DNA of 38,636 nucleotides from a virus, in the IMG/VR virus record IMGVR_UViG_3300036715_001328, positions 1 through 38,636 of that record; one strand, 5' to 3'. Position numbers and translations under genes: made by a program. Of this stretch, positions 15,218 to 24,221 are shown one piece after another. Every line of letters starts with the position of its first letter. Positions within the stretch are counted from its first letter, which is position 1. A model generated the notes under the pieces. The model was given only the letters and a program-made list of their open reading frames with translations, did not search any database and had not been told where the DNA came from.

Positions 15218-17044
15218 TCAGAACCCGTAGAGGGACGGGTTTTGCCCGTCTGCTTTCAGTGCAGCCGCGATTGCAGCGGGGTCTCGCCCTTGGGATTTCG
15301 CCTGCGCCACCATCTGGGCAACCGCCGGATCAGGGGCTGCGGCCTGCTGGCCTTGAGGGGCCATGGCCTGCTGGTCTTGAGGGGCCATGGCCTGCTGGTC
15401 TTGAGGGGCCATGGCCTGCGGGGGTGCTTGCCCAAACCCAGCTTGCTGCTCTACGCCGAGGTAGTCTCTGTAGTGCCCAAGAACCGTGGAAATGTAGTTC
15501 GGAATGGTTGAGTGATGGTCCGTGATGCCTCTCCGGGCTTTATCCGCCCAGTCTGTCCCTGCAAACCATTCCCCGGCTGCGCCCTGTAGCCCGACTTTCG
15601 GAACCCTGTCGGACAAGAACCCCTGTAGCACGGTGTCCTGTGCCCTCGGGTTCGCAATGAACTGCTCAGGGGTGAGCGTTTGTCCGTAGTATTGCTTCGT
15701 CCACGCCGGAATGTTGAAGTACATGACCTGACCGGCCCCATGAGCCCCGATGGAGTTCACGTTGTTGTAATCCCCCTGCGGGCTGCCGGTCTCCATTGTC
15801 TTGATCGCGGAGCCGAGCGCGCTGAGGCTGACGGTTGACCCATCCGGGGCCTTGGTGAACCCCCACTGCTGGGGCGGAAGCGGCGCGGTGGGTTGGCCGG
15901 GCTGCTGTGCCGCAGTGCCTGTCGTGCCAAGGACTGCCCCGGTCAGGCTGTTCGCGGTCCCCATGACCGCGTTCGGATTGGTTGTGGACGCGGTGAACTG
16001 AGCCGCTTTCTGCTGGTTCGACAAGACAGAATCGAGTGTGGGGCCAAGGCTTTTGAACTGCAACAGTGCGTTCTTGATCTGCTCCTTGTTGCCGCTGCCA
16101 AGGGCTGTGGAAATCCCATTGATCTGGCTGGAAAGGGCTGGAGACATACCCCCCGACGCCACCAATCCCTGAAGCTCCGGGACGAGGGCACCCATGTAGC
16201 CTTGGACGACTTTCCCAGCCCCTCCCATCCGCGTTAGAATGTCGTTGAACGCGATGTTATTTGGCATGGCGTCGATGACCGGGAGCATCTGGTCGATCCC
16301 CGTCGTGGTCAGGGACTGTAAGGCTTGTCGAGCCGCTGCCGCCGACTGATAGCCGGACACTGCGTTGGCCGAGGTTTGCCCTGTCCCGGAAATCGCTGCC
16401 GCCGCATCTGTGGCGATGCGGGGAACCCCGGCAAGGGCTACGGTCGTGTTCGCCTGATCCGGCAGCGGAAGGTTGGCATACTTGAGGGTTTGAGTCATGT
16501 TTCTGACAGCCGAGCCGGGTTGGCCGACAAGACCGCCAAATTCGGTTTTGATCGCGTTCGGGTCTTGGCCTGACTGAATGCCAGCCCTGCGCGCCGCCTC
16601 GTCCGGGGGAACCCCCTGATAGACCAGGTCGAGAAAAGCCGCGCCAGCCGCAGATTTGGCAGTCCCTGACCCCAGCATGGAAGCATACTGTGCAGCGTAA
16701 TTCGCGGCGTTTTTTGAGGCGATGCCAGAGGGCATGGTAAGGAACGCGGTCTGCCCCGCAGCCGTCGCCGCGCCCGCGTTGCCATAGGCCGTTTGGACGG
16801 TCGGAGCGATCATACCTTGGTCAAGTTGGTTTTTCAGACCAAGGTTGGTGTTCACCAAGCCCTGCTGCTGGGCCAGGAGCGGGTTCATCACCAGCGCCTG
16901 CTGGTTGGCAAGGACGCCTTGGGTCTGGGTCGGGTCGCCTGCCGTTGGTCCGTATTGGGCCATGAGGGCTTGGCGCGCGGTAAGCTGGTTTACCGTGTTG
17001 AAGTTATCAGCGAAGGCGTTCTGGTTTACCGAAAACTCGACCAT
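15218..17044 (-). CDS. Ejection protein with lytic transglycosylase domain (gp20 position)
   Basis: 608 residues. The first 380 are Ala/Gln/Asn-rich, like other injected internal proteins. From about 400 to 535 there is a transglycosylase SLT-like domain: SAIKTMETGSPQGDYN with a likely catalytic Glu in METG, then GAHGAGQVMYFNIPAWTKQYYG, TPEQFIANPRAQDTVLQGFL and an AAGEWFAGTDWAD helix. It would cut peptidoglycan locally so that the ejection channel can cross the cell wall. Three copies of the octapeptide MAPQDQQA link this domain to a C-terminal helix. It lies between gp7- and gp16-position genes. P22 gp20 itself has no such domain, so this is a fused variant. Confidence 0.8.
   Translation of the reverse strand: MVEFSVNQNAFADNFNTVNQLTARQALMAQYGPTAGDPTQTQGVLANQQALVMNPLLAQQQGLVNTNLGLKNQLDQGMIAPTVQTAYGNAGAATAAGQTAFLTMPSGIASKNAANYAAQYASMLGSGTAKSAAGAAFLDLVYQGVPPDEAARRAGIQSGQDPNAIKTEFGGLVGQPGSAVRNMTQTLKYANLPLPDQANTTVALAGVPRIATDAAAAISGTGQTSANAVSGYQSAAAARQALQSLTTTGIDQMLPVIDAMPNNIAFNDILTRMGGAGKVVQGYMGALVPELQGLVASGGMSPALSSQINGISTALGSGNKEQIKNALLQFKSLGPTLDSVLSNQQKAAQFTASTTNPNAVMGTANSLTGAVLGTTGTAAQQPGQPTAPLPPQQWGFTKAPDGSTVSLSALGSAIKTMETGSPQGDYNNVNSIGAHGAGQVMYFNIPAWTKQYYGQTLTPEQFIANPRAQDTVLQGFLSDRVPKVGLQGAAGEWFAGTDWADKARRGITDHHSTIPNYISTVLGHYRDYLGVEQQAGFGQAPPQAMAPQDQQAMAPQDQQAMAPQGQQAAAPDPAVAQMVAQAKSQGRDPAAIAAALKADGQNPSLYGF
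15342..15413 (-). repeat. Three 24-bp tandem coding repeats
   Basis: Three consecutive 24-bp units (15342-15365, 15366-15389, 15390-15413) differ by one base and encode an eight-residue Met-Ala-Pro-Gln-Asp/Gly-Gln-Gln-Ala linker downstream of the transglycosylase domain. Near identity indicates recent slippage or duplication. Confidence 0.9.
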
Positions 17045-17049
17045 GCTGA

Positions 17050-17685
17050 TCAGCTACCCTTTGTTGAGGTGACGTTGCGCTGGTTGTACAGCGTACCTAC
17101 TGCTTGGCCTAGCGAGTTGAACCCGGACTGAATGCCAGAAGCAGCCGCATTCGCTGCGTTGCCCAGGTTGGCTCCGACCACACCCGCACCTGCTGCGCCG
17201 CCATTCGTGCCCGCGCTGCCGATGGTGTTCAGCGTTTGCTGCCCTGCGCCCGACAAGCCTCCAAGCTGGCCGAGGTAGGTGTTGAAGTAGTTTCCTGCGA
17301 GGCCTTGCCCATATTGCTGGAGCGATTTGAGTGTTCCGCCGCTGTTGAGCATCCCAGCCGCCGCCGCGTTGCTGTTCACCGCATTCTGCCCCTGCCCAAG
17401 CTGGAACAGGTAGCCGGTGCTGCCGAGGTATTTATTGAACGCACCCGTTGCTTGAGGCGTGTTGCCGCCGAGGCCGAGAAGCGCGCTTTGAGCCGAGTTG
17501 GCCTCCTGCCCGGTGTTCATCAACTGATTGGCGTAGCCGCTGCCCGCCCCGGTGGTCAGGTAGTTATAGCCGGTCAGTGCAGTCTGCCGGGCCTGATCGG
17601 CTGCGTATCGCTGTGCACTGGCTTGCTTGTTCGCGGCGGCGACGCTGCCGATACCCCCAATGAGCCCACCGATAATTCCACCCAT
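17050..17685 (-). CDS. gp7-like DNA-ejection protein
   Basis: 211 residues. Begins with a Gly/Ile-rich segment (MGGIIGGLIGGIGSVAAAN), then an Ala/Gln-rich helix (QRYAADQARQTAL) and long Gly/Asn/Ala-rich regions. The YAAD...Q motif, the Gly-rich hydrophobic end and the size match gp7-type ejection proteins of P22-like phages. It is the first of three adjacent ejection-protein genes. Its first 112 bases overlap the end of the GNAT-like gene in another frame, an unusually long overlap for this genome; the start is nevertheless supported by the typical N-terminal motif. Confidence 0.75.
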   Translation of the reverse strand: MGGIIGGLIGGIGSVAAANKQASAQRYAADQARQTALTGYNYLTTGAGSGYANQLMNTGQEANSAQSALLGLGGNTPQATGAFNKYLGSTGYLFQLGQGQNAVNSNAAAAGMLNSGGTLKSLQQYGQGLAGNYFNTYLGQLGGLSGAGQQTLNTIGSAGTNGGAAGAGVVGANLGNAANAAASGIQSGFNSLGQAVGTLYNQRNVTSTKGS

Positions 17686-18095
17686 CTGCTTCGCTCCATC
17701 CGGTAGGACACGCAGTCGCGGCCCGAGGTGTCAACTCTTTCGCCAACGGGGAGGAACCCAAGGGCGCGTGTGACTGCTCGCGCTGCCCGATTGTCGAGAG
17801 ATACGTCCCCTACGATAGCCGATGCGCCACGAACCGTAAAGGCGAAGTCGAGCGCGGCGCGCAAGAAGCGCATGGCCTTGGCCCCGCGCAGGGCATAGGT
17901 CAGCAGGTAGTGGCCCTCATAGACCCCCTCCCCGCGATCCGCGAAAAGAACGCAGCCGCCATTTGCCGAGACCATCACGTTTCCGGGGGACTCAAAGAAC
18001 CCCGACATGTCCACAGATGCGTAGCCGGGGGCGACGTGGCGCAGCACCTCCGGGCTGTTCGCGATCTCGTTCAGATAGGCGGCTTTGTTGCTCAT
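17574..18095 (-). CDS. GNAT-fold protein in the gp14 position (DUF2824-like)
   Basis: 173 residues. The central part reads like a GNAT acetyltransferase fold: beta strands (GGCVLFADRGEGVYEGHYLL), a helix (AKAMRFLRAALDFAFT), then the VSLDNRAARAVTRALGFLPVGERV end that normally contacts acetyl-CoA. P22 gp14-type proteins (DUF2824) have this fold and sit in the same position before gp7, so it is probably a virion assembly protein rather than a metabolic enzyme. The last 37 codons overlap the gp7-like gene and look less protein-like, so the functional chain may end near residue 140. Confidence 0.75.
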   Translation of the reverse strand: MSNKAAYLNEIANSPEVLRHVAPGYASVDMSGFFESPGNVMVSANGGCVLFADRGEGVYEGHYLLTYALRGAKAMRFLRAALDFAFTVRGASAIVGDVSLDNRAARAVTRALGFLPVGERVDTSGRDCVSYRMERSRWVELSVGSLGVSAASPPRTSKPVHSDTQPIRPGRLH

Positions 18096-18096
18096 C

Positions 18097-19044
18097 TTAC
18101 CCCCACGCGAGCCAGATCATCTGGTTTAGGAACGAGGCACCGCCGAGGGTAGCCCCCACTGTCGGGGTGAGCAACGCCGTGTTGCTGCAAAGTTCCCATA
18201 CCCCCGGAATTGGTTGAAGATAGGTGAACGTCGCGAACTTCAGGAGAGGGTTCGTTGTCGCAAGACTATCTGTTCTGGTGATAATCGCGGCGTAGGTCGC
18301 GCCAGCCGAAACAGATACCACGCCACCGCCTTCGCCGCTGTTGAACTCCAGCGTGTGTGGGGTCGCGATAGCGCCTTGGGGAGACGGGACATTGCTCGTG
18401 CCAAGCTGAGTCACGGCCGTTACGGTCGGGCTGAGGCCGTTGTTCGACAAGGTGGCCAGCCATGCCGAAAAGGTAGCCCCTGCCGTGTAGGAAAAGAACC
18501 CAAAGATACCATAGACCTTGAAACTGCGCGTGGGGGTGAAGTGCATCGCGCGCATGGCATAGGCATCACTTGTCACAGAAAAACCGCCGTTCGGCATGTG
18601 CGGCGTGGAGTTGATTGCGCTTGCTCCCCCGCCGCCCGCTGGGGTGGACCAAGCCCCCGTGCCGTCAAGATACTGCGTAGCCACGGCGGGGGCTTTTGGA
18701 ACGAAGCCATGCTTGGCCGCGCTGACGTTGTTGGTCGTGTTGTCGGCGAAAAACAGGTCAGTATCCTTGACCTGTGCGAAAGACGGGCTGGCTGCGCCAT
18801 TCAGGAACCGGGTTGCATCCGAAGGCGGCGCAAGACCACCCCATGCGACCGAGGTGCGCAGCAGCAGTGATCCCGGTGTGGACGTGACCAGGTCAAGAAC
18901 CGCGCTGACCGCCGTGCTGGTGGATAGCGCCGGGATCGTGGCGTTGACGTTGATCTGCTCCTGCCACTTGCGCAGAAACTCGGCGGACGGGGTGCCATCC
19001 TCGTTTACGATGGGGACGTTGTAGGCGAGGGGTGCCTGTGCCAT
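18097..19044 (-). CDS. Tail fibre-like protein, 315 aa
   Basis: 315 residues. The N-terminus has the short motif typical of phage fibre or tail-base attachment (PIVNEDGTPSAEFLRKWQEQ). The middle and C-terminal parts are Thr/Ser/Ala-rich and beta-like (FKVYGIFGFFSYTAGATFSA, VVSVSAGATYAAIITRTDS), as in fibre tips or jelly-roll folds. It overlaps the preceding tail gene by one base and lies between tail and ejection genes. Likely a virion fibre or spike component; the receptor specificity is unknown. Confidence 0.7.
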   Translation of the reverse strand: MAQAPLAYNVPIVNEDGTPSAEFLRKWQEQINVNATIPALSTSTAVSAVLDLVTSTPGSLLLRTSVAWGGLAPPSDATRFLNGAASPSFAQVKDTDLFFADNTTNNVSAAKHGFVPKAPAVATQYLDGTGAWSTPAGGGGASAINSTPHMPNGGFSVTSDAYAMRAMHFTPTRSFKVYGIFGFFSYTAGATFSAWLATLSNNGLSPTVTAVTQLGTSNVPSPQGAIATPHTLEFNSGEGGGVVSVSAGATYAAIITRTDSLATTNPLLKFATFTYLQPIPGVWELCSNTALLTPTVGATLGGASFLNQMIWLAWG

Positions 19045-19931
19045 CAGCCCGGCCCTGCTTGTGCGTCGTCGTAGCCGTCAACGAAAGCGTCCGCGCCGTC
19101 GATGCGGATCGGGCCACCGCTGTCGCTCAGTTCAAACACGCGACCGGGCGACATGAAGCTGCCAAGAGACCGGAAGGAAACCTCGGTAGAGTTAGCCCCC
19201 TCTGTCAGAGTGACGGAGAAGTAGTCTGACCACGACTGCCCCTGGTCATCGCTGAACCGCAGGTTGATCGTGGCCCCGCTGGTATCGGTCAGCGCGCCAA
19301 CCGAGGCGATCACGCGCACCGCATCGCAGGAGAGATAGGTGCGCGAACGAGTCGGCAAGCCACCGGTGGCGCAGTGCTGCACGTCTCGGAACCCCTCGTC
19401 CAGCAGCGCATCGGGCACAAGCTCCCAGATGAACCCGCTGCCCGAGTCCGCCCCGGCAATCCGGGAGTTGGCGAACTGTGTCCCGTTGCGCATGTTCCAG
19501 CCAGTGAATCCGGTTGTCTGGAACTGGCACCATTGCTGAGTGGCGAGGTCGTAGGCGAAGGTTCCCTGGGCTCCAAGGTCGAGGACATAGAACGTGTGGC
19601 CGTCGAGCGTGAAGCTCCACGCCCGGCTGCGCGTCTCGGTCGGGACGAAGTCGGCCCAGACAGCCATGATCGCCGCTTGGGAGGGCTTCGGAGAACCGCC
19701 GCTGCTGGTGACGTAGGGGGCCATGACCCATGCCTGTGAGGCGTTCACGTCGCGCGACTGCGGGGGCGCATAGGCTACCAGCGCGGCAGCCTGACCCATG
19801 TTGAACCCTTTGGCCAGTGGAGGGCTGTAAGGTGCCAGCAGCGCGCTCTGGGAGCCGCGCATGAGGGTGCCGTTCACGTCGGGCGTGTAGACCGTCAGAA
19901 GGGCTACCTGCGTGGAGTGAAGATTGCCCAT
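19044..19931 (-). CDS. Virion tail protein with five N-terminal 19-residue repeats
   Basis: 295 residues. About the first 100 consist of five repeats of roughly 19 residues, recognisable by STQVALLTVY, GSQSALLAPY, MGQAAALVAY, ASQAWVMAPY and PSQAAIMAVW, each followed by a Pro/Asp turn. The rest is beta-rich, with segments such as WSFTLDGHTFYVLDLGAQGT and TFAYDLATQQWCQF that look like blades of the propeller seen in gp10-type tail proteins. It lies two genes downstream of the gp10-like gene and may be a split or duplicated part of that tail needle platform. Function inferred from position and fold hints. Confidence 0.65.
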   Translation of the reverse strand: MGNLHSTQVALLTVYTPDVNGTLMRGSQSALLAPYSPPLAKGFNMGQAAALVAYAPPQSRDVNASQAWVMAPYVTSSGGSPKPSQAAIMAVWADFVPTETRSRAWSFTLDGHTFYVLDLGAQGTFAYDLATQQWCQFQTTGFTGWNMRNGTQFANSRIAGADSGSGFIWELVPDALLDEGFRDVQHCATGGLPTRSRTYLSCDAVRVIASVGALTDTSGATINLRFSDDQGQSWSDYFSVTLTEGANSTEVSFRSLGSFMSPGRVFELSDSGGPIRIDGADAFVDGYDDAQAGPG

Positions 19932-19939
19932 GTCTCACC

Positions 19940-22195
19940 TCACGATGTGCGGTTGATGCGCAGCATGGCCTGTGTGATGACTGCCGGTGACAGCGGATTG
20001 GCCGGGCTATCCGGGTCCACTTCGAACGTGTCGAGATAGACAGTCGGGGCCGTGCTGACCGTGTGGGTTGCGCCGGTGTTGAGGCCACCCAGCCGCCCGC
20101 GCAGCGAGTTGACCACGGTCGCCGTGCCCGCGTCGGTTTTCCACATGCGCGTCGCAATGGTCACGCTGTCCACGAGGGTAGCGTTGGACGGCAGGCGCTG
20201 GTAGCCAAACTGGCTGTAGGCGGGGATGTCAACGCCGCCGTAGAGGTGTGCACTGTCCCAAGCGGTCGCGGTGCCGGTGCGTGTGGAAGCCAGCGAGTTC
20301 CCGACCGTCCCGGCAACGTTGGCTACGACGTTCATGATCGGGCCGGGGTTGGCATAGGCCACCACGTTGTAGTTGGCCACGGTGCCGGTCCCGTAGGTCG
20401 TGCCGACGCCAACGCCGCCGTTGATCGCGTTCGTCAGGTTCGCCGCGCAAGCCGTGGTGGTTGCGCCGATCAGCACGTCATAGGCCGAGGCCAGCGTGGT
20501 TTTCCACGTGTAGACCGCCGCTGCCACCCCGTCCTTGGTCGCCACGGTCACGGTGTCACCGTTCACCGGGATGCTGGAGAACGAGAGGTTGGCCTGCGCG
20601 GCCACGAAGTCGGCGGAGAGGAAAACCTGGTCGTTCGGCGGCACGTTGTCCATCGACTGGAAGTTGTAGGCCCCGTCTGTCACCGCGACCGTGGTTGCTT
20701 GGGCTTGCAAGACGCAAAGGTGCACAAACTGCGAGTAGTCCGTGGTCGTCTGGTCATCGAAGGTTAGCCGAAGCGCGACGTTCGACCACAACGGATCAGA
20801 CCCCGAGCCAATGGGAAGCGCGACAGTCGGCTTGGCGAAGTTCGACGTGTAGCGGCAAGCCCCCAAGGTCCAGCGAATGTCGTCGATCCAGAGATAAGCC
20901 GCAGAAACGGAAGTATATCCGCCCGGATCGACACTGCCAAGGTAGCCTTCCTTCTTGGTGTAGCCGTAGGTCATCACGTCGGTGGCAACGGGGCCAAGCT
21001 GCTGGCCGTCGACGTAGACCGTGACAACACCGCCGCTGCGGCAAAGCGCGATGTGATACCAGGTGTCGAGAACCGGGGCCCAAGGGTAAGTCCAGATTGT
21101 CTGGGCGTTGGCGTAGGTGCCGTCCGGCGAAGCTTTCAGGAACAATTGCCCGTTGTTCAGGCTTTGGCTGCCAAGGGCAAAGAGCCAGTCCCCGGCGGCG
21201 TAGGACGAGGTTTGCTGCCACGAGGCGAAGATCGGGTTGAATGCCGTGCCGGATGGGAGCGCGGAGAAGCGCACTTGGCCCTCCAGCGTGTAGTCACTGG
21301 CTCCGATCTTGAAGCTGTTCGCGACCCGCTCAGTGCATTCGAGAAAAGCGTATCCCTTCGTGAGGTCCAGAAGTCCAGCGCCGAACTTCTTGATCGGGTG
21401 GTTGATCCAGTTCTGGTGCGCCGGGTCGTCCGCGTTGACCATAAGCGTTGCCACGCGACGGTCGCCCGTGATCGCCTTGTTGTAGGTGCCCGTCGTGTCG
21501 CGGATAATCAGGTTGCCAAGATACTGCTGGGGCCGGAACACGTTGGCTTCGAACTTGCAGGGGAAGAACCGAAGCTGTGCGGTGGGGTTGATGCTGAGAA
21601 CACCAAGCCCCGTTGCCGTGATCGCTGCCACCTCGTTGACATTGAGCGTGAACGTCCCGGCTGTGGGAGAGAACTTCATCTCCAGATGATAGGCCTGTTC
21701 GGCGACGATAACCGGGCCGCTCGTCTGAGCCAGAATCGAAGTGCCTGCGGCGTCCCGAAGCTGCAAGCCACCAGAGGCGGTCAGAAACAGCCACGCGGCG
21801 ACGGTGTTGGAGGAATCCGCAAAGCCGACAATGACGGCCTCCTGCGGGGGCAGATAACTGATCGCGTAATACACCGACAGGATGACCGGGTCAGCCGTGA
21901 CCGGCAGCACACGCCGAAAGCAGGACGAGTTCACATAGCTGCTCTCACCCGAGTTATACGTCGCCGTGCAGCGCGACAGGTAGAGGTCGGTGTCAGCCGG
22001 TGCCCAAGGCAGCGTGGAAATTGCAGGCTCGGGCAGCGTCGTGCCGCCGGGGGCGCTGCTTGTGCCAATCTGTGCCCAGACCCCGGATAGCATGGCCGTG
22101 CCGACTGCGGTTGGAGTGTTCGGGTAGGAGTAATTCCCAACCGAAGTCGGGCCGAAGCCATAGGTTGCGAAGCCATCCACGACAAGCTGAGCCAT
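19940..22195 (-). CDS. Large tail protein with LamG/concanavalin-like domain
   Basis: 751 residues. Beta-rich throughout. The central region (about 270-470) has LamG/concanavalin-type features: YTLEGQVRFSALPSG, then DTWYHIALCRSGGVVTVYVD (the W-x-H-I-A-L-x-R and V-Y-V-D pattern of jelly-roll lectins), then YLWIDDIRWTLGACRY. Such domains bind glycans, so the protein is a good candidate for host polysaccharide recognition or a tail shaft component. An earlier stretch (about 100-220, AYHLEMKFSPTAGTFTLNVN) looks like a second jelly roll. Start overlaps the gp10-like stop (TAATG). Confidence 0.72.
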   Translation of the reverse strand: MAQLVVDGFATYGFGPTSVGNYSYPNTPTAVGTAMLSGVWAQIGTSSAPGGTTLPEPAISTLPWAPADTDLYLSRCTATYNSGESSYVNSSCFRRVLPVTADPVILSVYYAISYLPPQEAVIVGFADSSNTVAAWLFLTASGGLQLRDAAGTSILAQTSGPVIVAEQAYHLEMKFSPTAGTFTLNVNEVAAITATGLGVLSINPTAQLRFFPCKFEANVFRPQQYLGNLIIRDTTGTYNKAITGDRRVATLMVNADDPAHQNWINHPIKKFGAGLLDLTKGYAFLECTERVANSFKIGASDYTLEGQVRFSALPSGTAFNPIFASWQQTSSYAAGDWLFALGSQSLNNGQLFLKASPDGTYANAQTIWTYPWAPVLDTWYHIALCRSGGVVTVYVDGQQLGPVATDVMTYGYTKKEGYLGSVDPGGYTSVSAAYLWIDDIRWTLGACRYTSNFAKPTVALPIGSGSDPLWSNVALRLTFDDQTTTDYSQFVHLCVLQAQATTVAVTDGAYNFQSMDNVPPNDQVFLSADFVAAQANLSFSSIPVNGDTVTVATKDGVAAAVYTWKTTLASAYDVLIGATTTACAANLTNAINGGVGVGTTYGTGTVANYNVVAYANPGPIMNVVANVAGTVGNSLASTRTGTATAWDSAHLYGGVDIPAYSQFGYQRLPSNATLVDSVTIATRMWKTDAGTATVVNSLRGRLGGLNTGATHTVSTAPTVYLDTFEVDPDSPANPLSPAVITQAMLRINRTS

Positions 22196-23460
22196 TACGG
22201 GAACCCTTTTTCTGCGCGGATTTGCCGCCTGATCCGTTCTTCAATACCATGAGTGCTCACGCGCTGCAAACCACCGTACGCCGGGTTCCCGGCGCCGTAG
22301 ACCACGCCGTCGTTGCCCACCATCAAGACCTGATCCTTGACGTTCACCGCCGTACCCGCGATGACCCCTCGCGCCACGGCGCGCCCGGCAATGGGGCCGA
22401 CGGGGTTGTTGTTGTCGCCCGTGGCATACCATGTCTCCATCGAGCCCTCACCCAGCACCATCACCACATCTCCAACCGTCACGAGATCAACAACGGGGTC
22501 CGGGTTGTTCTCTTTCTCGGCAAAGTCCAAGCCGTCCATGACCACGCTGCCGGGGCGAAGGTAGAACATTTTCTGCGACCCGCTGACTGCGCACATCACG
22601 AAGTGGTTGATCGTCGCCAGCGCGCCGATCCCCTCGCCGGTCGGAACGACGATCTGCGCCAAGGTCTCTGTGCCGCCTCCGGTCAACGTCGAAGCACCCC
22701 ATGCCACGCTGGCCCCAGAGTAGACGCTGGTCGTGATCGCATTGCCCAGCGCCGTGTCGGTAATGGCCGTGATGACAAGCGCCGTGGCCGGGGGACCCCC
22801 CGTGACCGTCGCCGTCACCTGGTTGTTGGGGCCGGGCAGTGCGGACGAGAAGTCCACGCCGGGCGTTCCGCCATAGGCCAGCAGGATCGACATGTTCAGA
22901 AGCGGGTCAGTGCCGGGGTTGCACAGCCACGGGTGGGCCGCAGAGCCGTCCGGGCTGTTGGTGTTCACCAGCGAGTTCCACGAGTAATACTGGCCGCCGA
23001 TCTCGATGACCTGGTTCGTGATCGTGCCCGAGCGCGTTAGCGTCCCTGTCGCGTGAGTTCCGCCCGCGTAGTATTGCAGCTTCACGCCATCCGAGAAGAA
23101 GATGCGCTCGTAGCCGATGCCCTTGTCCCATGTTGCGTAGGGACGACCGGTGCCTGAGAGTGAGCCGCCGATCTGGAACGCGCTGCCGGTCGTGGCGTTG
23201 ATCCGCCACAGGTTCGACCCGACAACGGCGAACAGGTCGTCATTGAACAGGCCGGTCTTGCTGTAAAGGCCGCGCGGGGCATCTGTCGGCACAGTACCGG
23301 AGGCGTAGCTGAACACCTGCGTTGCTGGCCGGGCGAGCAGCGCGACCTGATTCACGAGGTTCGTCGGGTTCGTCTCCAGAAACCTGTTGATCAGCTTGAT
23401 CTCCGGCTCTGACGCCGATTGGCGGGCGTAGGCAAAGACCCCAAGCGGCAACGTCGTCAC
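22195..23460 (-). CDS. gp10-like tail (packaged-DNA stabilisation) protein
   Basis: 421 residues from a GTG at 23460 that overlaps the gp4-like stop (GTGA), with a G-rich ribosome site upstream; an earlier TTG at 23496 is less likely. It begins TTLPLGVFAYARQ and continues with alternating beta blades (LYSKTGLFNDDLFAVVGSNL, GYERIFFSDGVKLQYY, VVDLVTVGDVVMVLGEGSM, VNVKDQVLMVGNDGVVYG), the pattern of P22 gp10-type proteins that form the tail hub after DNA packaging. Length and position directly after gp4 agree with P22. Confidence 0.82.
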   Translation of the reverse strand: MTTLPLGVFAYARQSASEPEIKLINRFLETNPTNLVNQVALLARPATQVFSYASGTVPTDAPRGLYSKTGLFNDDLFAVVGSNLWRINATTGSAFQIGGSLSGTGRPYATWDKGIGYERIFFSDGVKLQYYAGGTHATGTLTRSGTITNQVIEIGGQYYSWNSLVNTNSPDGSAAHPWLCNPGTDPLLNMSILLAYGGTPGVDFSSALPGPNNQVTATVTGGPPATALVITAITDTALGNAITTSVYSGASVAWGASTLTGGGTETLAQIVVPTGEGIGALATINHFVMCAVSGSQKMFYLRPGSVVMDGLDFAEKENNPDPVVDLVTVGDVVMVLGEGSMETWYATGDNNNPVGPIAGRAVARGVIAGTAVNVKDQVLMVGNDGVVYGAGNPAYGGLQRVSTHGIEERIRRQIRAEKGFP

Positions 23461-24221
23461 AGTAACCACCCCCACGACGTGCCATAGCTTTGCCAAGAGC
23501 CGGGAATGTCAGCACCGCGATACTGCGTGTCAACTTCCTGGTGAAACCGTGCTCGCGCAACAGCCTGCATCCGCTTGATCGCAGCCAAGGTTTCCGGGCT
23601 AAGCTGCTTGTTGTAGCGCCCCGCCAGCCTCATCGCCAGAAGGCCGATCCACAGATCGTCCAAGTCCGACATGAACGGGCAGTCATCCGTCAGGGCAAGG
23701 GCCTTGAACGTTATCCACTGGCCCAGATCGGCGCGGTAGAGCCACTGCTGCGCCGCTGCGCCATAGGCAATCTGCACTGTGGGCGTCCCGTCGATCAAGC
23801 GACCGTTTCCGTCCAGCGTGAGGATGGACCCTGGGGCGCCGTTGTCACCAGCCCCTGAGCCCTGCACGAAAGCCATGCGGCTTCCGTCGTTCGGTTTCTC
23901 AGGGAACCAGATCGTGCCCGTCACTGCGCCCCAGACGATCCGCGTGTTCTTCGGCGGGTAAGGGATCACATAGGGCAAGTAAGGGGTTACGCTCACCACC
24001 GGAAGCTGCGGGAAGTTTGCCTCCACGATAGCCGTGCGCTGGGGTGCCGGAAAAATCCAGTCCTCCAGTGGCTCACCCATCCCGAACCCGAAGAAGCTCG
24101 ACATGAGGGAGTTGAGACGGCTCAAAGCTTCTGACTGCTCGTCAGTGGTCGGCTGCTTCCCGGATGGGATGATGTTCCCCTCCCGGTAGGCCTGCTGAAT
24201 CAGATCACTGACAAGAGTCAT
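23457..24221 (-). CDS. gp4-like head-to-tail adaptor (tail accessory factor)
   Basis: 254 residues. The N-terminal helical part (VSDLIQQAYREGNIIPSGKQ, then EQSEALSRLNSLMSSF) is the hallmark of P22 gp4-type adaptors, which bind beneath the portal ring and seal DNA in the head. The middle carries beta segments, and the C-terminal third is helical (DLDDLWIGLLAMRLAGRYNK, TLAAIKRMQAVARARFHQEV). Position between coat and gp10 matches P22. It is longer than P22 gp4 (166 residues), mainly through the middle insertion. Confidence 0.88.
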   Translation of the reverse strand: MTLVSDLIQQAYREGNIIPSGKQPTTDEQSEALSRLNSLMSSFFGFGMGEPLEDWIFPAPQRTAIVEANFPQLPVVSVTPYLPYVIPYPPKNTRIVWGAVTGTIWFPEKPNDGSRMAFVQGSGAGDNGAPGSILTLDGNGRLIDGTPTVQIAYGAAAQQWLYRADLGQWITFKALALTDDCPFMSDLDDLWIGLLAMRLAGRYNKQLSPETLAAIKRMQAVARARFHQEVDTQYRGADIPGSWQSYGTSWGWLL

